A DNA stretch of 64,000 nt, taken from NCBI GenBank assembly GCA_019614645.1, contig JABWDB010000008.1, forward strand, positions 7,688,001 to 7,752,000, read 5' to 3'. The position numbers were made by a program, and so were the translations under genes. The notes below the pieces were generated by a model. That model was given only the letters and a program-made list of their open reading frames with translations. It was not told the DNA's origin and made no database searches. Each line of letters opens with the position of its first letter. Position 1 is the stretch's first letter. Shown here in pieces: positions 35,291-47,562 of this stretch. The stretch comes from Stratiolaelaps scimitus (lineage: Eukaryota > Arthropoda > Arachnida > Mesostigmata > Laelapidae).

Positions 35291-36668
35291 ATCGGCTGAG
35301 TACCATGCTATGTGTGACGACAGGCGAATCTGACACGCGATTCGCACACCTAACTAACTAGCGAGCTTTCCGCGAATGTCGACGTCCTAGACGTTAGAAG
35401 AATGACTGCGTGCTATTTTGGATCGTCATGAAATAGCCATGAAACAATCTATACGAAGAGAATAGCCCGCCTGGAAGTAATTGATCCCACTGGGCTTTTT
35501 ACTTACTGAGAGATCCTTCTGCAAACGACATCCAATAAATGTCATGTCGAACCATCACGACGCCGTTGACTGCGTCTTAAATATTTTTTAGAAATAAGGC
35601 ATTAATTAGAGCAGCAGCAGCTATTCTCATCTGATTATCTTCATGTATTATGTGTTCATACGTACATTGAGAGAGTCCCCATTAAGATAAAGCTTAAAGC
35701 TATAATATAAATAAAATTCAGCCTTTGTCATCATTCGATAGCGTTTCATATCACCAGCTGGAGCAACTCCAGTTGTGTTATTATATCATATCAGCAACAA
35801 CATTCATTTTGCCACAATTTCACATCTAATAGCTAATATCGATTCACAAACACGCAGCTCAAGATTGCGAGATTTCAACCAGACTCGACAAGTGCACCAT
35901 ATTAATGGGGTTGTTGTACTCCGTCACCCCGGCTGTCATCGGATTGTTGGGTCGACAGAATCCGCTTGTTCGGAATAAAGCAGTGGCTGGCAACGGGTGA
36001 TTCTCGCGATCGAGATCCCCCACCCGTCATTCGGCAGAGCCGTCCTTCGAATGGGTCCTTCGAATGGGCCCATAGCTACGACACTGAGACAAGTCAACCG
36101 TGAGCCTGAACACACACACACACCCCCCCCTTACGTTACACATCGTGTATATCACGCGGATAACGAATGGGTCAGCTAACGTTTTCGCTCAGCTCGGGCG
36201 TTACATTTGTTGTGTCGGCTATCCACCGTCCACCGATATCCAGTCCCTCGCTAGATGGACGCCTTCTTCGAATCATTCAGAGTCGTTCGTGAACAGCCGC
36301 AGTAACCGAGTGGCAGCAGCAAGCTGTCGTGGATGCCAGTCAAGATGAGCAACGTTAGTTACTCTCCCCGTAATTAGAATGATTTCATGGAAGCCCATGG
36401 ACGCGATTTGGTCGTCCGTCCAGCACTCTGGCACCATGGTGATGACGCGATGGACGATTAAACGTTGATTCAACGGATTGGTACCTGTCGCTGCTTGAGG
36501 CCGCTGTGGGAACCGATCAAGCGATCAGGTGTGGACATCGCCATATCAAAGATATATCAGAGCGGACGTTCGCTTGCTGCCGGCAGCCAGTTAATAATAA
36601 ATTCGATGAAGCTCCTCTACCGTGCAAGCGACCAAGTGGCCTAGAAAAGGATTCGGCAATCACTCAGT

Positions 36669-36673
<5 letters not shown>
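35291..36673. other. Unassigned DNA
   Basis: No supported gene. A 13-bp direct duplication CCTTCGAATGGGT/C lies at about 36045-36070, and a CA/C tract at 36110-36130. Confidence 0.4.

Positions 36674-36735
<62 letters not shown>
36674..36735. repeat. (AT)n microsatellite, longest in the window
   Basis: About 62 bp of pure AT dinucleotides, abutting a tRNA-like element on its right. Confidence 0.95.
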
Positions 36736-36736
<1 letters not shown>

Positions 36737-36741
36737 CGAAT

Positions 36742-36832
36742 GGTTCGAACCCGCCCGAATGAGATGAGGACTCGATCGATCCCGATACGTTTCTGCAGAA
36801 TTGGACAGAACGTCCACCCCGCCACTGAACCA
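36742..36832 (-). other. tRNA-like pol III element next to (AT)n
   Basis: On the minus strand an A-box TGGTTCAGTGGCGG lies within 36832-36814 and a perfect B-box GGTTCGAACC at 36751-36742, about 70 bp apart. In its own orientation the element runs directly into the 62-bp AT tract, as a SINE with a TA-rich tail would. Confidence 0.45.
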
Positions 36833-38005
36833 TGAGTATATGCTACGCTATAAACCACATCAGCCATTCGTGTAAGGTCTATCCCATTTAAGACAAAGGT
36901 ATGATCGAGAAGGTTACAAACGCCACATGTCCGTTCATTATCGATTTCTCTATGCTGCCGATCGGTGTTCTAAGGGATATTCACGGTACCGTCAGGCTTA
37001 ACAATTACGTTTTGACCGGAATCACAACATTAATCCATCCAAAAAACACACCCGGCGCCAAACAATGAACGTACGACTGCAAAGCAAAACAAATCATTCT
37101 ACCGTTCCGCCATTCAACAATCGAATATCACACTAACTGTTGTACTTGTCTCTGCTGTTGTTGTGATCACAATTACGATCATGATAGCGGCAATGGTAAT
37201 ACTCTCCGCCGTGTGAGAATACCTCCCACATCGAGGGGCAGTACACCCACATGTATTACGCGCACTCAAACGCGCGCGTGCTACCATCGTCGCTGTTATT
37301 GTTGCTCTTATTATTATCTATTATCATTATTATTTTTCAGTGGTCTATCGTTTTCTCATCGTATTGAGCCGTATTGTCCGATCGTCCGGGCGCACAAGTA
37401 GAATTTACCGTGAAAAAAAACGCGAACCGCTCCACGCATCTGTCCGCCGCGATATCGTCATCAGCATCAGCGTCAATGGCGTTACCATCGTCGTCATCAT
37501 TGTCACGAGATGATCAAATCTCATCAGCGTTCAGCGACTCGAACTGTCGGCGCTTAGCTTCTCGTCCAACCGCCTTCTCAATGTTTTCGACACAATCCGC
37601 TATGGCTTGAGTCTGTGACCGGAATCGGTAGTGCACAGCAGCGCGAGCCCTGTCATTCGCCGGCGGCGCATCGCACCACGTCAATTCTACAGGCGCTGTA
37701 ACCAGAAATATCAAGCAAGCTCCCTCCCGCGCGCGCGCGCCATGTCAGGATCTGTTCCTGTAGCAGCGGCGGCAGTAGCACTGGCGCGAGAGGCTTGACG
37801 TCGCCGCGTCGCCGAGAAGCCCTAATATTCCCCACTAAACAATGACTAGAAGGAGCAGTTGCTGTTGTTGCTGTGTCGGTGGCCGCCGCGCATCGTCGTC
37901 CCTGCATCGACTGATCCAGTCGACGCGCGCGCGGACCGGTCACAGTCATCGCGCAAGGGCGAGAAGGCCGTCCCATGCTGTTGCGAGCTAGATCGAGATA
38001 TAGAC
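36833..38005. other. Unassigned DNA
   Basis: No supported gene. ATT/GTT-rich patches lie near 37290-37340 and a CGCG run near 37730. Confidence 0.4.
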
Positions 38006-38272
38006 ATGGCTGTTATAGTGAGTGGCGAACGTCGGCTGAGTTCGTGTATCCTCGCTTTTCCACTGACGAACCTGCTGTTCCTTTTGTTGTTGTCCGTGCA
38101 ACAACTCGTCGCTGGCTCTGTCTCGTTGTTTCGCCTTACTCACTCTCATCGCAATCACGCTAATTACGTGACTCACTCGACTCCGGCGCGCCACCAGCTC
38201 GGACACCAGCCACTTGCTCTATTCACCCGCAGCCGCCGCAGCAGCAGCAACAGCAGCCCAGTTGAAATGTAG
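38006..38272 (+). CDS. Possible small secreted protein (88 aa)
   Basis: An ATG open frame with an N-terminal hydrophobic segment at about residues 13-36 (S-C-I-L-A-F-P-L-T-N-L-L-F-L-L-L-L-S-V-Q-Q-L-V-A-G). A His/Ser/Arg-rich remainder follows. It could be a signal peptide with a mature part of about 52 residues. I recognise no family, the end lies in a CAG-rich patch, and no promoter or poly(A) signal is evident. Confidence 0.18.
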   Translation: MAVIVSGERRLSSCILAFPLTNLLFLLLLSVQQLVAGSVSLFRLTHSHRNHANYVTHSTPARHQLGHQPLALFTRSRRSSSNSSPVEM

Positions 38273-38310
38273 TGTTTCGCTGAATACATAGATATAATAG
38301 GCAGATGGAG

Positions 38311-38311
<1 letters not shown>

Positions 38312-38341
<30 letters not shown>
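38312..38341. repeat. (AT)n microsatellite
   Basis: About 30 bp of AT dinucleotides. Confidence 0.92.
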
Positions 38342-38349
<8 letters not shown>

Positions 38350-39660
38350 GATGGATACTGCTACCCTTCCCGCGCGTCGCCGAGAGGAGCAGATCGACGG
38401 GAACTGACCGGATCGGAACGCCGCCGCCGCCGCTGCCACGACCGATGCCTCGAGTGAGAGAGCCGGCGTGATTGTTTCAGATGATTCTCTCTCCTTCATT
38501 TTGCTTCATTATCGTTCTACAAGAACAAGTGTTACTATGTGTATTGTTGCTGTTTCACTGCTGTTTGCTGTTGCCTCGAGCTGTTGCTGTTTCGCGTTGT
38601 GGCTGTTTTGTTCTTCCCCTATCTATCGTTGTCTATCTGCGAGCATCGTCGCACTGTGCTAGCAGCAGTACACGAACCGTTTCTCCGAAATCATATCAAT
38701 CATTTCGGGTCGGCGATGACTCCAACTGGCCACTCTTGTGGTGGCGACCCTCTCTGCCTTTCCGCGCGGTAGGATCATATGAGACAGCTAGTGATGATGA
38801 TTGTGATGATGTTGCTGACGATGCGTTTGTCCACGTCACCGCGGGCGGGCGAGCGGGCGGTCGCCGGACGTTCGGCAGAAGATGCTCGCTATATATTGTA
38901 GCCTCTGGCTTGACTTGAATTCGATCTCCCAGCGACTGTCGAGAGCCGGCCGCTGCATGTGTTCGTGCCCACAATAATGGCGTATTGACGTTGGACACAG
39001 CAACTACAACAACTTACACTATAAAATACAATGTTATACCCCCCCCCCCGCTCTGCCTCATCCCTCCGCGACTATCCGCAGATGTTACACACTGCACCGC
39101 GGACACACACACTCACGGCCTATTAAATTACGTGCAGCCACTTGCCCGCTGACTCTGAATAGCCCCTGGCGTGTTGTTGTCAGCGTTTGTCTCCGAGACT
39201 CACGCGGCTTGGCTGGACCAATGCGAACTGGCCATCCAAGAATTCGCCCGACGCCGCTGCTGTTGCGGCCACCGACGCCGCTGCTGCGGCCAGCGGCCAG
39301 CGGCGGTTGTTTTTCCTTTGCCGCTGGCGAAATTCGTCGCTGTGCGCATTTAGAACGCGGCCACCGGACCACCGGATTGATCGGCACCGGATCTTCTTTA
39401 TCATCATCGGCGATTGAAGGTAACCGAAGTAGGGACATAAGGGATAATGAGGTCGTTCCTTGGATATGGATACGTTGCCTATTATTGCTTGGACGGAACG
39501 GAGCAATTTGTGCTGTCATACATGTTGCATAGAAGAAAAGACAAGACATTTTTAGGTTGATACGTGGCGTGAAGACGCTTTCCAAGAATTTCGACTGCAT
39601 GACACTGTACAAATGATCGTTAATGACGAATTTCGAGAATATTATGCAGCTATTATACGT

Positions 39661-39661
<1 letters not shown>

Positions 39662-39697
<36 letters not shown>
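39662..39697. repeat. (GA)n microsatellite
   Basis: About 36 bp of GA dinucleotides with one early AA interruption. Confidence 0.92.
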
Positions 39698-39699
<2 letters not shown>

Positions 39700-40683
39700 C
39701 CGGATATGACGAGAAAATTGTTGTTGTTATTGCATAATGTAATACTGCGAAATAGTTTTTATCGTCAGGAATTGTAACAGGTGTCACATGGGAGACGGGC
39801 CAGCCGTCTGAACAGCGCCGGGTGGAGGCCGAGACGGCGGTTGAATTCTGAATCTCGACATCTGTCTGGTATATGTATCTCTACAATTATTTACCGGGGA
39901 CGATATTGATGGACGTCGATACTTCGATGATTGCGTAGCCAATTTCTTCGCGGATTAATTCGCCCCTCGCGTGGGTCGCAGACTGTTCAATTCAAAGCAT
40001 CAACTATATGTGTAATCACAATTTCTGGAAGTTGTTCTCGGAAAGGGGTGGCCTTTTCGTGTATTCCTTCTGTGCGAGTATTTCGCATCGTGCGCCTTAA
40101 CCAAATCTCGCCTGGAAGGCTGGAAGTCCGACGAAACATTAGAACTGACTGGCGTGCACAAACCACTTGACGTTCAGCATACGTCTAACTCAAGACTCGT
40201 AGCACAACCCACTTTTTTCTATTAGATTCGTCACGAAGTTCTCGAGCGCTGTTTGAATTCCCTCCTGTGTCCGAGTTCGAGATGTGCGTAGAGGACGAGC
40301 CTCGTAAACGATTTTTCTAAAGGACTTTGTCGGCAAAACAACCAAAGGCGGCTATTTCAGCTCGGAATATCAATAATATTCTGCCCTAATTTCCCGTCAA
40401 CTTCTGCCGGGTATTGTTCGTTGTCGATCGTTGCTCAGCTACTGCACTACCGTTCTGGCCGCTCATTATTCAGTAGTAAATAGCGACAGTTGTATTTCTA
40501 GGTGGCACTTCGTATCTGTAAGGACTACTCGTATCGGCTACCATCTCTGCGCCTTCTGTCCTTGGCGTCGATTCGATTTCATTTTCTGCGTTCATTTCTT
40601 CAATCGTTCAGCCAGGATATAAAACTGGTCCATTCTCGCAAGCTCGCTATGTTCTTTTGTGCGTTGAAGTCCCCCATTCTCAC

Positions 40684-40710
40684 CACACACACACACACAC
40701 GCGCACACAC
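40684..40710. repeat. (CA)n microsatellite
   Basis: CA run interrupted once by GCGC. Confidence 0.88.
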
Positions 40711-42194
40711 GCAGTCAGCGTGCAGTTGTGCAAAGCCACAAACATCTTCATGTGATAGGCGCACTTATCACTCCCGCTGCTGTCTTTCAGTTGTTCACGT
40801 CCTCGAAAAATCTCTCATCTTCTGAGAGTCGCCCTGAGTCGCTCGTAGAGATCTAACTCCGAAAGTCGATGGTGGCTGCCGCCAGCGGTGGCTGACGATC
40901 GATGTGAAGTCATCATGTAGTCGCGTAGACGCTGCCGTTGCCGCCCGATCGACCTTTGTGTTGTTATGCTACAAGCGTAGGCACCCAGGCCAACAACGTG
41001 TACCTGACCGGCTAGATAGATGTAACGACGATGTTGCGCATTGTGTCACGAGACGCACAGCAGGGTCTCGCTATGTGCTGTGTCCCGTTCACTCTGGCTA
41101 CATGAGTTTCGCCTACTTAGTCCTGGGTACGCACTTGTATGTTCGTGCAAGCGGGGGGGGGTAGGTAGGGGGTAGAAGCACCGGTGAAGGCGAGAAAGGC
41201 CTGCGTGATGCATGTTACTGAGCGAGAAGCCGAATTGAAACATCACACTCGCATCGCTACTAGTGACCGGATAGTAGCTGTTTATCAGCGGGACATATGT
41301 CTCCGTCGTTCCCTTGAGTCAGCTATTCAAGGTGACTGAACGACCCAACCCTGCCCCGGCGCAACGTTGTCCTCGGGATAGTTCGCGAACGCGCTGTACA
41401 ACAGTTGCCTCAGTGAACGATTTCTTTCTAAGGATATGCGCATGCTCCCACCTTAATAGATGATATGAGCGGATAAGAACGAGGCGAGCGTGCATCCTAA
41501 GTGACTTCAGGGCCCAGAAGCGAGGGCCAGAGCTGAAACCCAAAGCCGAAGTCTTGTTGTGTCGTTCTGTATTGTGCCGTGTCTCTCGCCGGCAGTCTGC
41601 GTTGAATGACCACCGTCATCATCGTGTACTCTCCGCACCGCCTCGTGTAATCCCGCGGCGATCGATCGCCATTTTTTTTTCTCTAGTGCTCATGCGGCGT
41701 CTTCATCAGGCCACTGGGCGGCCAACCAATCGATTTTGTCCGCTACGCGCATGTTAGCTGTTAGCGCGCATCCATGCGTGTACGCGGCAGCTTTAGCGCG
41801 CCGCAGAATAACATTCTTCGAGAGCGCTCACCTGGAAGAAGTGTTTTTCCAACCCGGAACCAATGGACAACAACCAAGAATACTGTCCTTTGCCTGTATG
41901 ACTCTCGACATAGCGTATCATAGGCCTATGCATCGCTGAATAATAGTGGTACCTGCAATTCTGCCGATGTAGCCTAGAGTCGCGGAGGAGGACGACGAAT
42001 TACGATACCGCACTGCCATAATATCCGGCACTAGCAGCATATATATATATATATATGGGATTTTCTCGTTTGGATGAACTCGTTGGTTCGATAGCCGATC
42101 GCTCCTGAAGCGAGAAGAACGACAACAGCTGGGCGAAACAAACTTAACGTCGTGGTGCGGTGAGAACTGATGTAGCACCAATCAGCCATCCAGA

Positions 42195-42224
42195 AAATAG
42201 ATATGCCACTCGGCATATCTATTT
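42195..42224. repeat. Perfect hairpin, 13-bp arms, 4-nt loop
   Basis: AAATAGATATGCC (42195-42207), ACTC loop, GGCATATCTATTT (42212-42224). A compact perfect stem-loop in otherwise unassigned DNA, with a GGGGGC run directly after it. Confidence 0.85.
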
Positions 42225-43608
42225 GGGGGCAGATATTCATCTTTCGGCATTTGTGACTTCTGAACGGAGATCCTCCGACGGCAAAGCGAAGTGCGATGTC
42301 TGTTAACGAAGCCGAATAAAGGGGTATAATAATATAACAATATATACGACGTGCGGCCAAACATCGGTTGACATCGACGAGGATACGAGCTCGTTCGGCA
42401 GCAACGCCAAAAACGTCAATGGAGAGAACGTTCCCCTTCGGGGCAATATCTTTCAGTACATACATCTCATATATATATATATATATAGATTGTACATATT
42501 CACTATTTACACTATGTCGAATACATGTGTTCAAGAGTCAAGTGGTGATGGACGGCGGCTCCTGTACTGAGCAATACATTGTCACATGAATAGGCCGCGA
42601 AGAGGGCATTGTCATTGCTCGACAACTAATGCTACATACATTTCGCCTTTCAAGTGGCTAGAAGATCGAGGGCTTCAAAACGAATCACGGGCGCCCACCG
42701 TCCCAAGGCTTCAATTGGGTCCCGTGTCGAATTGCACAACGGACACATTAACAACACATCGATAGATAGTCGACGCAGACCCGTGTATATAGCACGTATA
42801 TAGCAAGAACGCACAGAGACATACGGATGCATTTGGCCCATTTACAACATATGGTAGCGTATCTAATCGAATATGTTTCATTTTGCTGTCCGTGCAGGCA
42901 AAGAGCACACTCGGACACACTCGTACATACAGACACGAACAAGCGCGCAACAGAAATGAGACAAACATATTGTGCTTTATATTGAGAAATGAATGTTCCC
43001 GTCGAGTCAATGGTTTCGATGCGGCCACTTTCGAAGGACCTTTCAAACCGGCATATCAATACCTATGCCTGCGCGGCCGGATCTATGTTGTTTTCGTTGG
43101 CGGCCCGAGGGCCCCCAGCCCTTCCCCAATCAGACACTTCTCAGCACATATCCCTATGGTGTAAGTACGAATAGTAGGAATATCGGGAGGAAAAATCGAC
43201 ACCTCGCTGAGGCCAATGCTGGATCTGAATCTGGTCGATTCAGTCAAGATGAGCCCCTAGATGAGAGGCCTGTGCAATAATATAATACCGATCATCTATT
43301 ATACCATCAATATATATATATAATTATATTTTTTTTAATTATGGCAATGTCATCTATATTCTATGGTACGCTAGTACTCATATTATTGTCTTGTCTCTAT
43401 TGTGTGTATCATAATATCTATTGTATTTGTAATAGCTACCAGCTGATAGACGGTAACATCGTCGTCTCACCAGCGTCAACAGTTCATCGTTCATTCTCCG
43501 CCTAAAATGTGTTTGCGAATCTCTTCCTCGTACACGAGACTTAGCTAATGTTGTGGTTATAGACAGAGGTGGCCACATGGACTACGCCGGATCCACATGT
43601 GTTTTCGT
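42225..43608. other. Unassigned DNA
   Basis: No supported gene. Short AT tracts lie at 42470-42488 and 43311-43323. Confidence 0.4.
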
Positions 43609-43676
43609 GGATTTGAACTCGGAAGCCAACGCCCCGTAAGTTACCGTTCCGTCGCTGCGTTCCCGCTTAACTCACC
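43609..43676 (-). other. tRNA-like pol III element
   Basis: On the minus strand a D-arm-like GGTGAGTTAAGCGG lies at 43676-43663 and a B-box GAGTTCAAATCC at 43620-43609, about 54 bp apart. Stem pairing is incomplete, so it is likely a tRNA-derived repeat. Confidence 0.4.
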
Positions 43677-46600
43677 CAGGTATCTTCTTCGCTTTTTCGA
43701 TTCGAAGACGGACTATATATTTTCGTTTGTTTTGTAAAAATAGAATTACTCAATCTATTTTGAATCATAATGAATCCTGAGGAGGCTCACAACGCGTGCG
43801 TGCTGGATCCATTGCGCGAACTCTGCATCCATGCAGCCATGGAAGGACAAGCTCATCGCGGGAGACTGTTTGCTGCTGTTGTTGTTGTTGCTGCTACTAC
43901 TGCTGCTGCTCTATGCTGATCAGCAGATTCTACAACGCTGCACGCACATTACACAAATGATTTATAGGGATCGTGTGTGCGCTATGTCGTTACAGATAGG
44001 TGCGTGATGGGCCCATGCACAGATCATACATGGGTAGCCTACCCGCAGCAGGCGAATTTGCTTTGTAGTATCATCCCTCGCTAATCCGGATCAAGGGACG
44101 AACAAACGAACGAGGCCTTGGAGTGGAAGCGGTTACCGGTTACTCAATATGTGAGTTGGCTAGCCTGCGGCACATTCATATTGTGAGGCTCGCCGCTTCG
44201 TGAAATGCCAGATAGATGGGCAGGGAGCTCATCCGATGCGCTACAGAGAAGTCTAACAGCAGCAACAACAACAGGGTGAGCGAGAAAAAGCCTCGAAACC
44301 GGCGACCAACACGCAGGCTCAGACGAGTTGCCGACCCCTGAACAAGCCCAACTCGTCTCAGCTCGTAGCTAGCTAACCACAACATCAATCTGGGTAAACT
44401 TAAGAAAAATAGAAATCCGACTGGATTACCGGTGACGATAGCCACAACAGGGCGGTGTTGTCGCAACACCGATGAATGAAATCAGACGAGGCCACACATG
44501 ATCATGCTTGAAGATTGCATCACGTCTTGCACTGATCGACCCGCTATTATCAATTGTATTGTCTCGTAGAGATCGTGCGCAATAGATGACACAGCCGATG
44601 AAGAAGCCGACCAAAACTGTAGAAATGAGATAGCTATATATGGTATGTGCAAACATAGGGCATGCGACTGAGTATCGAATTAAATCGGAGTGCCCCAAGG
44701 GAAATCGAGTAGATGGACGAAGAGCAGCAGCTTCCTGATCTGTTCCTGTCGGCTACCGGTTCTACCGCTGCTGAGTGTGGCCTCGCGTGGCAACGTCATT
44801 TCGGAGCAGCGCCGTCGCCATTGCTGGTGGTAGCAGCAGCAGTAGCACCACCACCAACCAGGAAAAAATATAGCATCGCTCTCCCCGCTTAAGAGTGATA
44901 TCACTCACCAGCAAACGGCCGCCTAACTGTAAGTGGCGAATAGCGCCAATCAAAATAGAAGAATCGAGAAGCGAACAGCCACTAGCCAAGATGCAAGACG
45001 ATGCGAGACTGAGATGAGGCAAACAGATGGGGTATGGCGATCCACCGATTGAAGCGGCGATCTCGGTGGTCCACGGTCATCATTGTCGAGAGGCATTGTC
45101 GGAGCGGCCAGATCTGGGCCTTGGCGTCGGCGCAGGCACTGGCCTCGGCGGCGGCGGCCGAAGCGACAAGACCGTAATGTAGAAGTAACGAACAGGGCCA
45201 GAAACCCTTACTTTTTGAACGGCTCAGCGCGAGCGTCGGCGGTCGGGTAATAAAGCTGCCGGCGTTATGAGGAAGTCAAACGCAGGCGCGCTGTACTTAC
45301 GCGTTCGGAAGCTGCGGCCAGTTGGCTATAGCTGGTTGTCGGTAGAGATATATATATATATAGATATATATATGTGTATGTATGTATATGCGCTAGCAAG
45401 AAAAGACGGCGCGCTGGTGATTGGCGCTTTTTGCTGCCGAAGGTTAAAGAGAGAGAAAGCCGCAATACGGATCGAAATTGAACTGAAACTACAACAATCC
45501 AAGGCGCTCGTATCTGGTACCGGCAGCAGAAGTAGAAACGCTGCCACCGTCTGCAGAACCCAGATCCACTTGTTGTTGCTGTCGCTACTGCTGCTGTTGT
45601 TGTCTATGGGACCTGGGATGAGGTTTGTTGCGTCGAATACCGTCCGCGCCGACTGGCGACTGTTGAAGCCGATGCAACGACTTGAATGTCTGCCGAATGC
45701 CGACTGGCCAAGCAGCGTCGACGGCGGATCTCTCATTCTTTCTCTCTCTCTCCATCTTTGCCGATACCAGCTGATGAAGCTTTGGGAACAACTAGCCGGC
45801 CAAGCGAGGGGCACCATCTCGTCTGGACGGCTGATTCTCCACTCGTGAGGTCGGGTTTCGATTTCGAACGACGATGACGACAACGGCGATTTCGCCTCGG
45901 CTATCGCCACCTTAATGCTGCCGGCGGCACTGGTGGCGGTCCCGCCGATTTGACACCAGCCAGAAACAGCATGGGCAACAGTAAAAAATGCTGGCACAAC
46001 GAGTGAGAGCGACTTAGGACACCGCCTACCGAGGAAGCAAATGAAGAAAATGTAGAAAAAGAGAAAGCGATGAAGTCATCTTCAGACGACGGCAGGCCGT
46101 TGCTGATCGACCAACCGCCCGACCGACTATCGGTGATGGTAGCAGTGACGGTGTCACCATGACGTCCTTCGATCCGATTGTACATAGCGAGCTGCGTGAG
46201 GAGAAACCTCGCCTCTAACAACCTTCTTCAACGGTACGAAAGGAAGAGAGAGAGAGAGAAAGAGAGCGATGTGGCATCAGGGAGCAGACCGACCGCTGTC
46301 TGACCAGTCTGATGACGTCTGGCCCGAGGCGCGAGAGTTCAGCGAGGCAAAGTGTGCGTTTCTCGAGGCGCTACTGATCTGCCAGGTCACTGCGCGACCA
46401 GACACTAGCAACAACAGTAGCACCAGCAGCCATCAAGGAACCCAGAGTAACGGTGTGTCCCCAACACACGACGTCAACCTTGGAGACTACTGGCTGAGAG
46501 CGCTTGTGCTCCCGTCGCTGCGCATAACCACAACTAACTCCTAGCAACACCAGTAACAACAACAGTAGCAGCACCATCGGAACACCCAAAGCCTGCAACA

Positions 46601-47529
46601 GCCCGTAAAAACGAGGATCGTCGTGAACGATCTCGTCGGACCGACTTTGACCCAGTTTTCGTTTGAGCCATGATGCTATCCTGCGCTCAGTTACCAGGTG
46701 TCTGAAGTTTGAGGTAGGTGGCCACCTCTTCGCCCGAGAGATGAGGTTGATGGCGCCTCCCCCCTCGACGCTTCGTTCCCATCATCGAGATTCCAATGCG
46801 GTTGTATTATAGCTACACTAACTACGCATTTTTCGTAGCACTGCTGCATGAACACCACAAGAGATAGCACAGCCGTCGCAACATTCTCCGCCGCCCCCCA
46901 CGTAGTTTCCTCTAGTATCTTGCCAATTAAATCCTCGTCGGAATGCTAACTTTTTGCCCGTCTACGACGTATAAACCCTGCCTACAGGGTATTAGTCAGG
47001 TTCAAAGACAAATTGCAGTGCGTACATCTCGCCTGAAACGCATCAAACGAGCAAGGTCGTCGAGGTTGAGGTCCATACAATGATCGTTTCCTCGAACGCA
47101 TTCCAAAACAACGGATACTCATTCACAGTAGGAACATTCGCTAATGAGACTCTTTCCGTAAAACTCATCTCGTTGCGCTCTATCTCTCGCTCTCTCTCTC
47201 TCTCTGCCCTCCTTCGATATTCCTCTCTCATGTTCCCTTTTAGGTGAACTACTGACATTGGCGCCCTTAACCCTGTGTTCGGGTTGACCCGCTGCACCGT
47301 CCAATTGCATAAAATGCCTATTGTACGATTTTCATCGGAAGCTATTATGTTGATATTTACCTATTACGGGTAGGGTGGTGAGCAGCATTTGCATAACTAC
47401 TTAACGTAACACGATTTGAAAGAAACACCATCTTACTAAGCAGTAAATACCATAGACGCTGGTCGAGTGCTCGACCGCACTTCTCAGGTCGCTCCTCATC
47501 GACATCTGATTGGGGCTTCCTGAAAGGCG
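43677..47529. other. Unassigned DNA with simple repeats
   Basis: It contains CTG/GTT patches near 43870-43910, an imperfect AT tract at 45348-45374, a GCG patch near 45140 and GA or CT tracts at about 46243-46265 and 47185-47205. Two long overlapping frames on opposite strands (45267-45848 plus, 45326-45997 minus) have no domain. Confidence 0.4.
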
Positions 47530-47562
47530 ATTAGTTCAGCGGTAGTCGACTGATATCAGGCA
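47528..47562 (+). other. tRNA A-box-like fragment
   Basis: GGCGATTAGTTCAGCGGTAG matches a tRNA 5' half and D-arm closely, but no B-box or acceptor partner follows. A tRNA-derived fragment. Confidence 0.3.

Larger units (their letters stand above)
38342..42194. other. Unassigned DNA with simple repeats
   Basis: No supported gene. It holds a C9 run near 39040, (GA)n at 39662-39697, (CA)n at 40684-40710, a G9 run near 41153 and (AT)n at 42039-42057. The largest frame (175 aa, minus, 39085-39612) overlaps three open plus frames and has no domain. Confidence 0.4.

Noticed and set aside
39085..39612. 175-residue minus-strand frame
   Set aside because: Three plus-strand frames are open over the same GC-rich DNA, and the residues show no motif.
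45267..45997. Long overlapping frames on both strands (193 aa plus, 223 aa minus)
   Set aside because: They overlap almost fully, carry Tyr/Ile runs from an AT tract, and show no domain or splice support.
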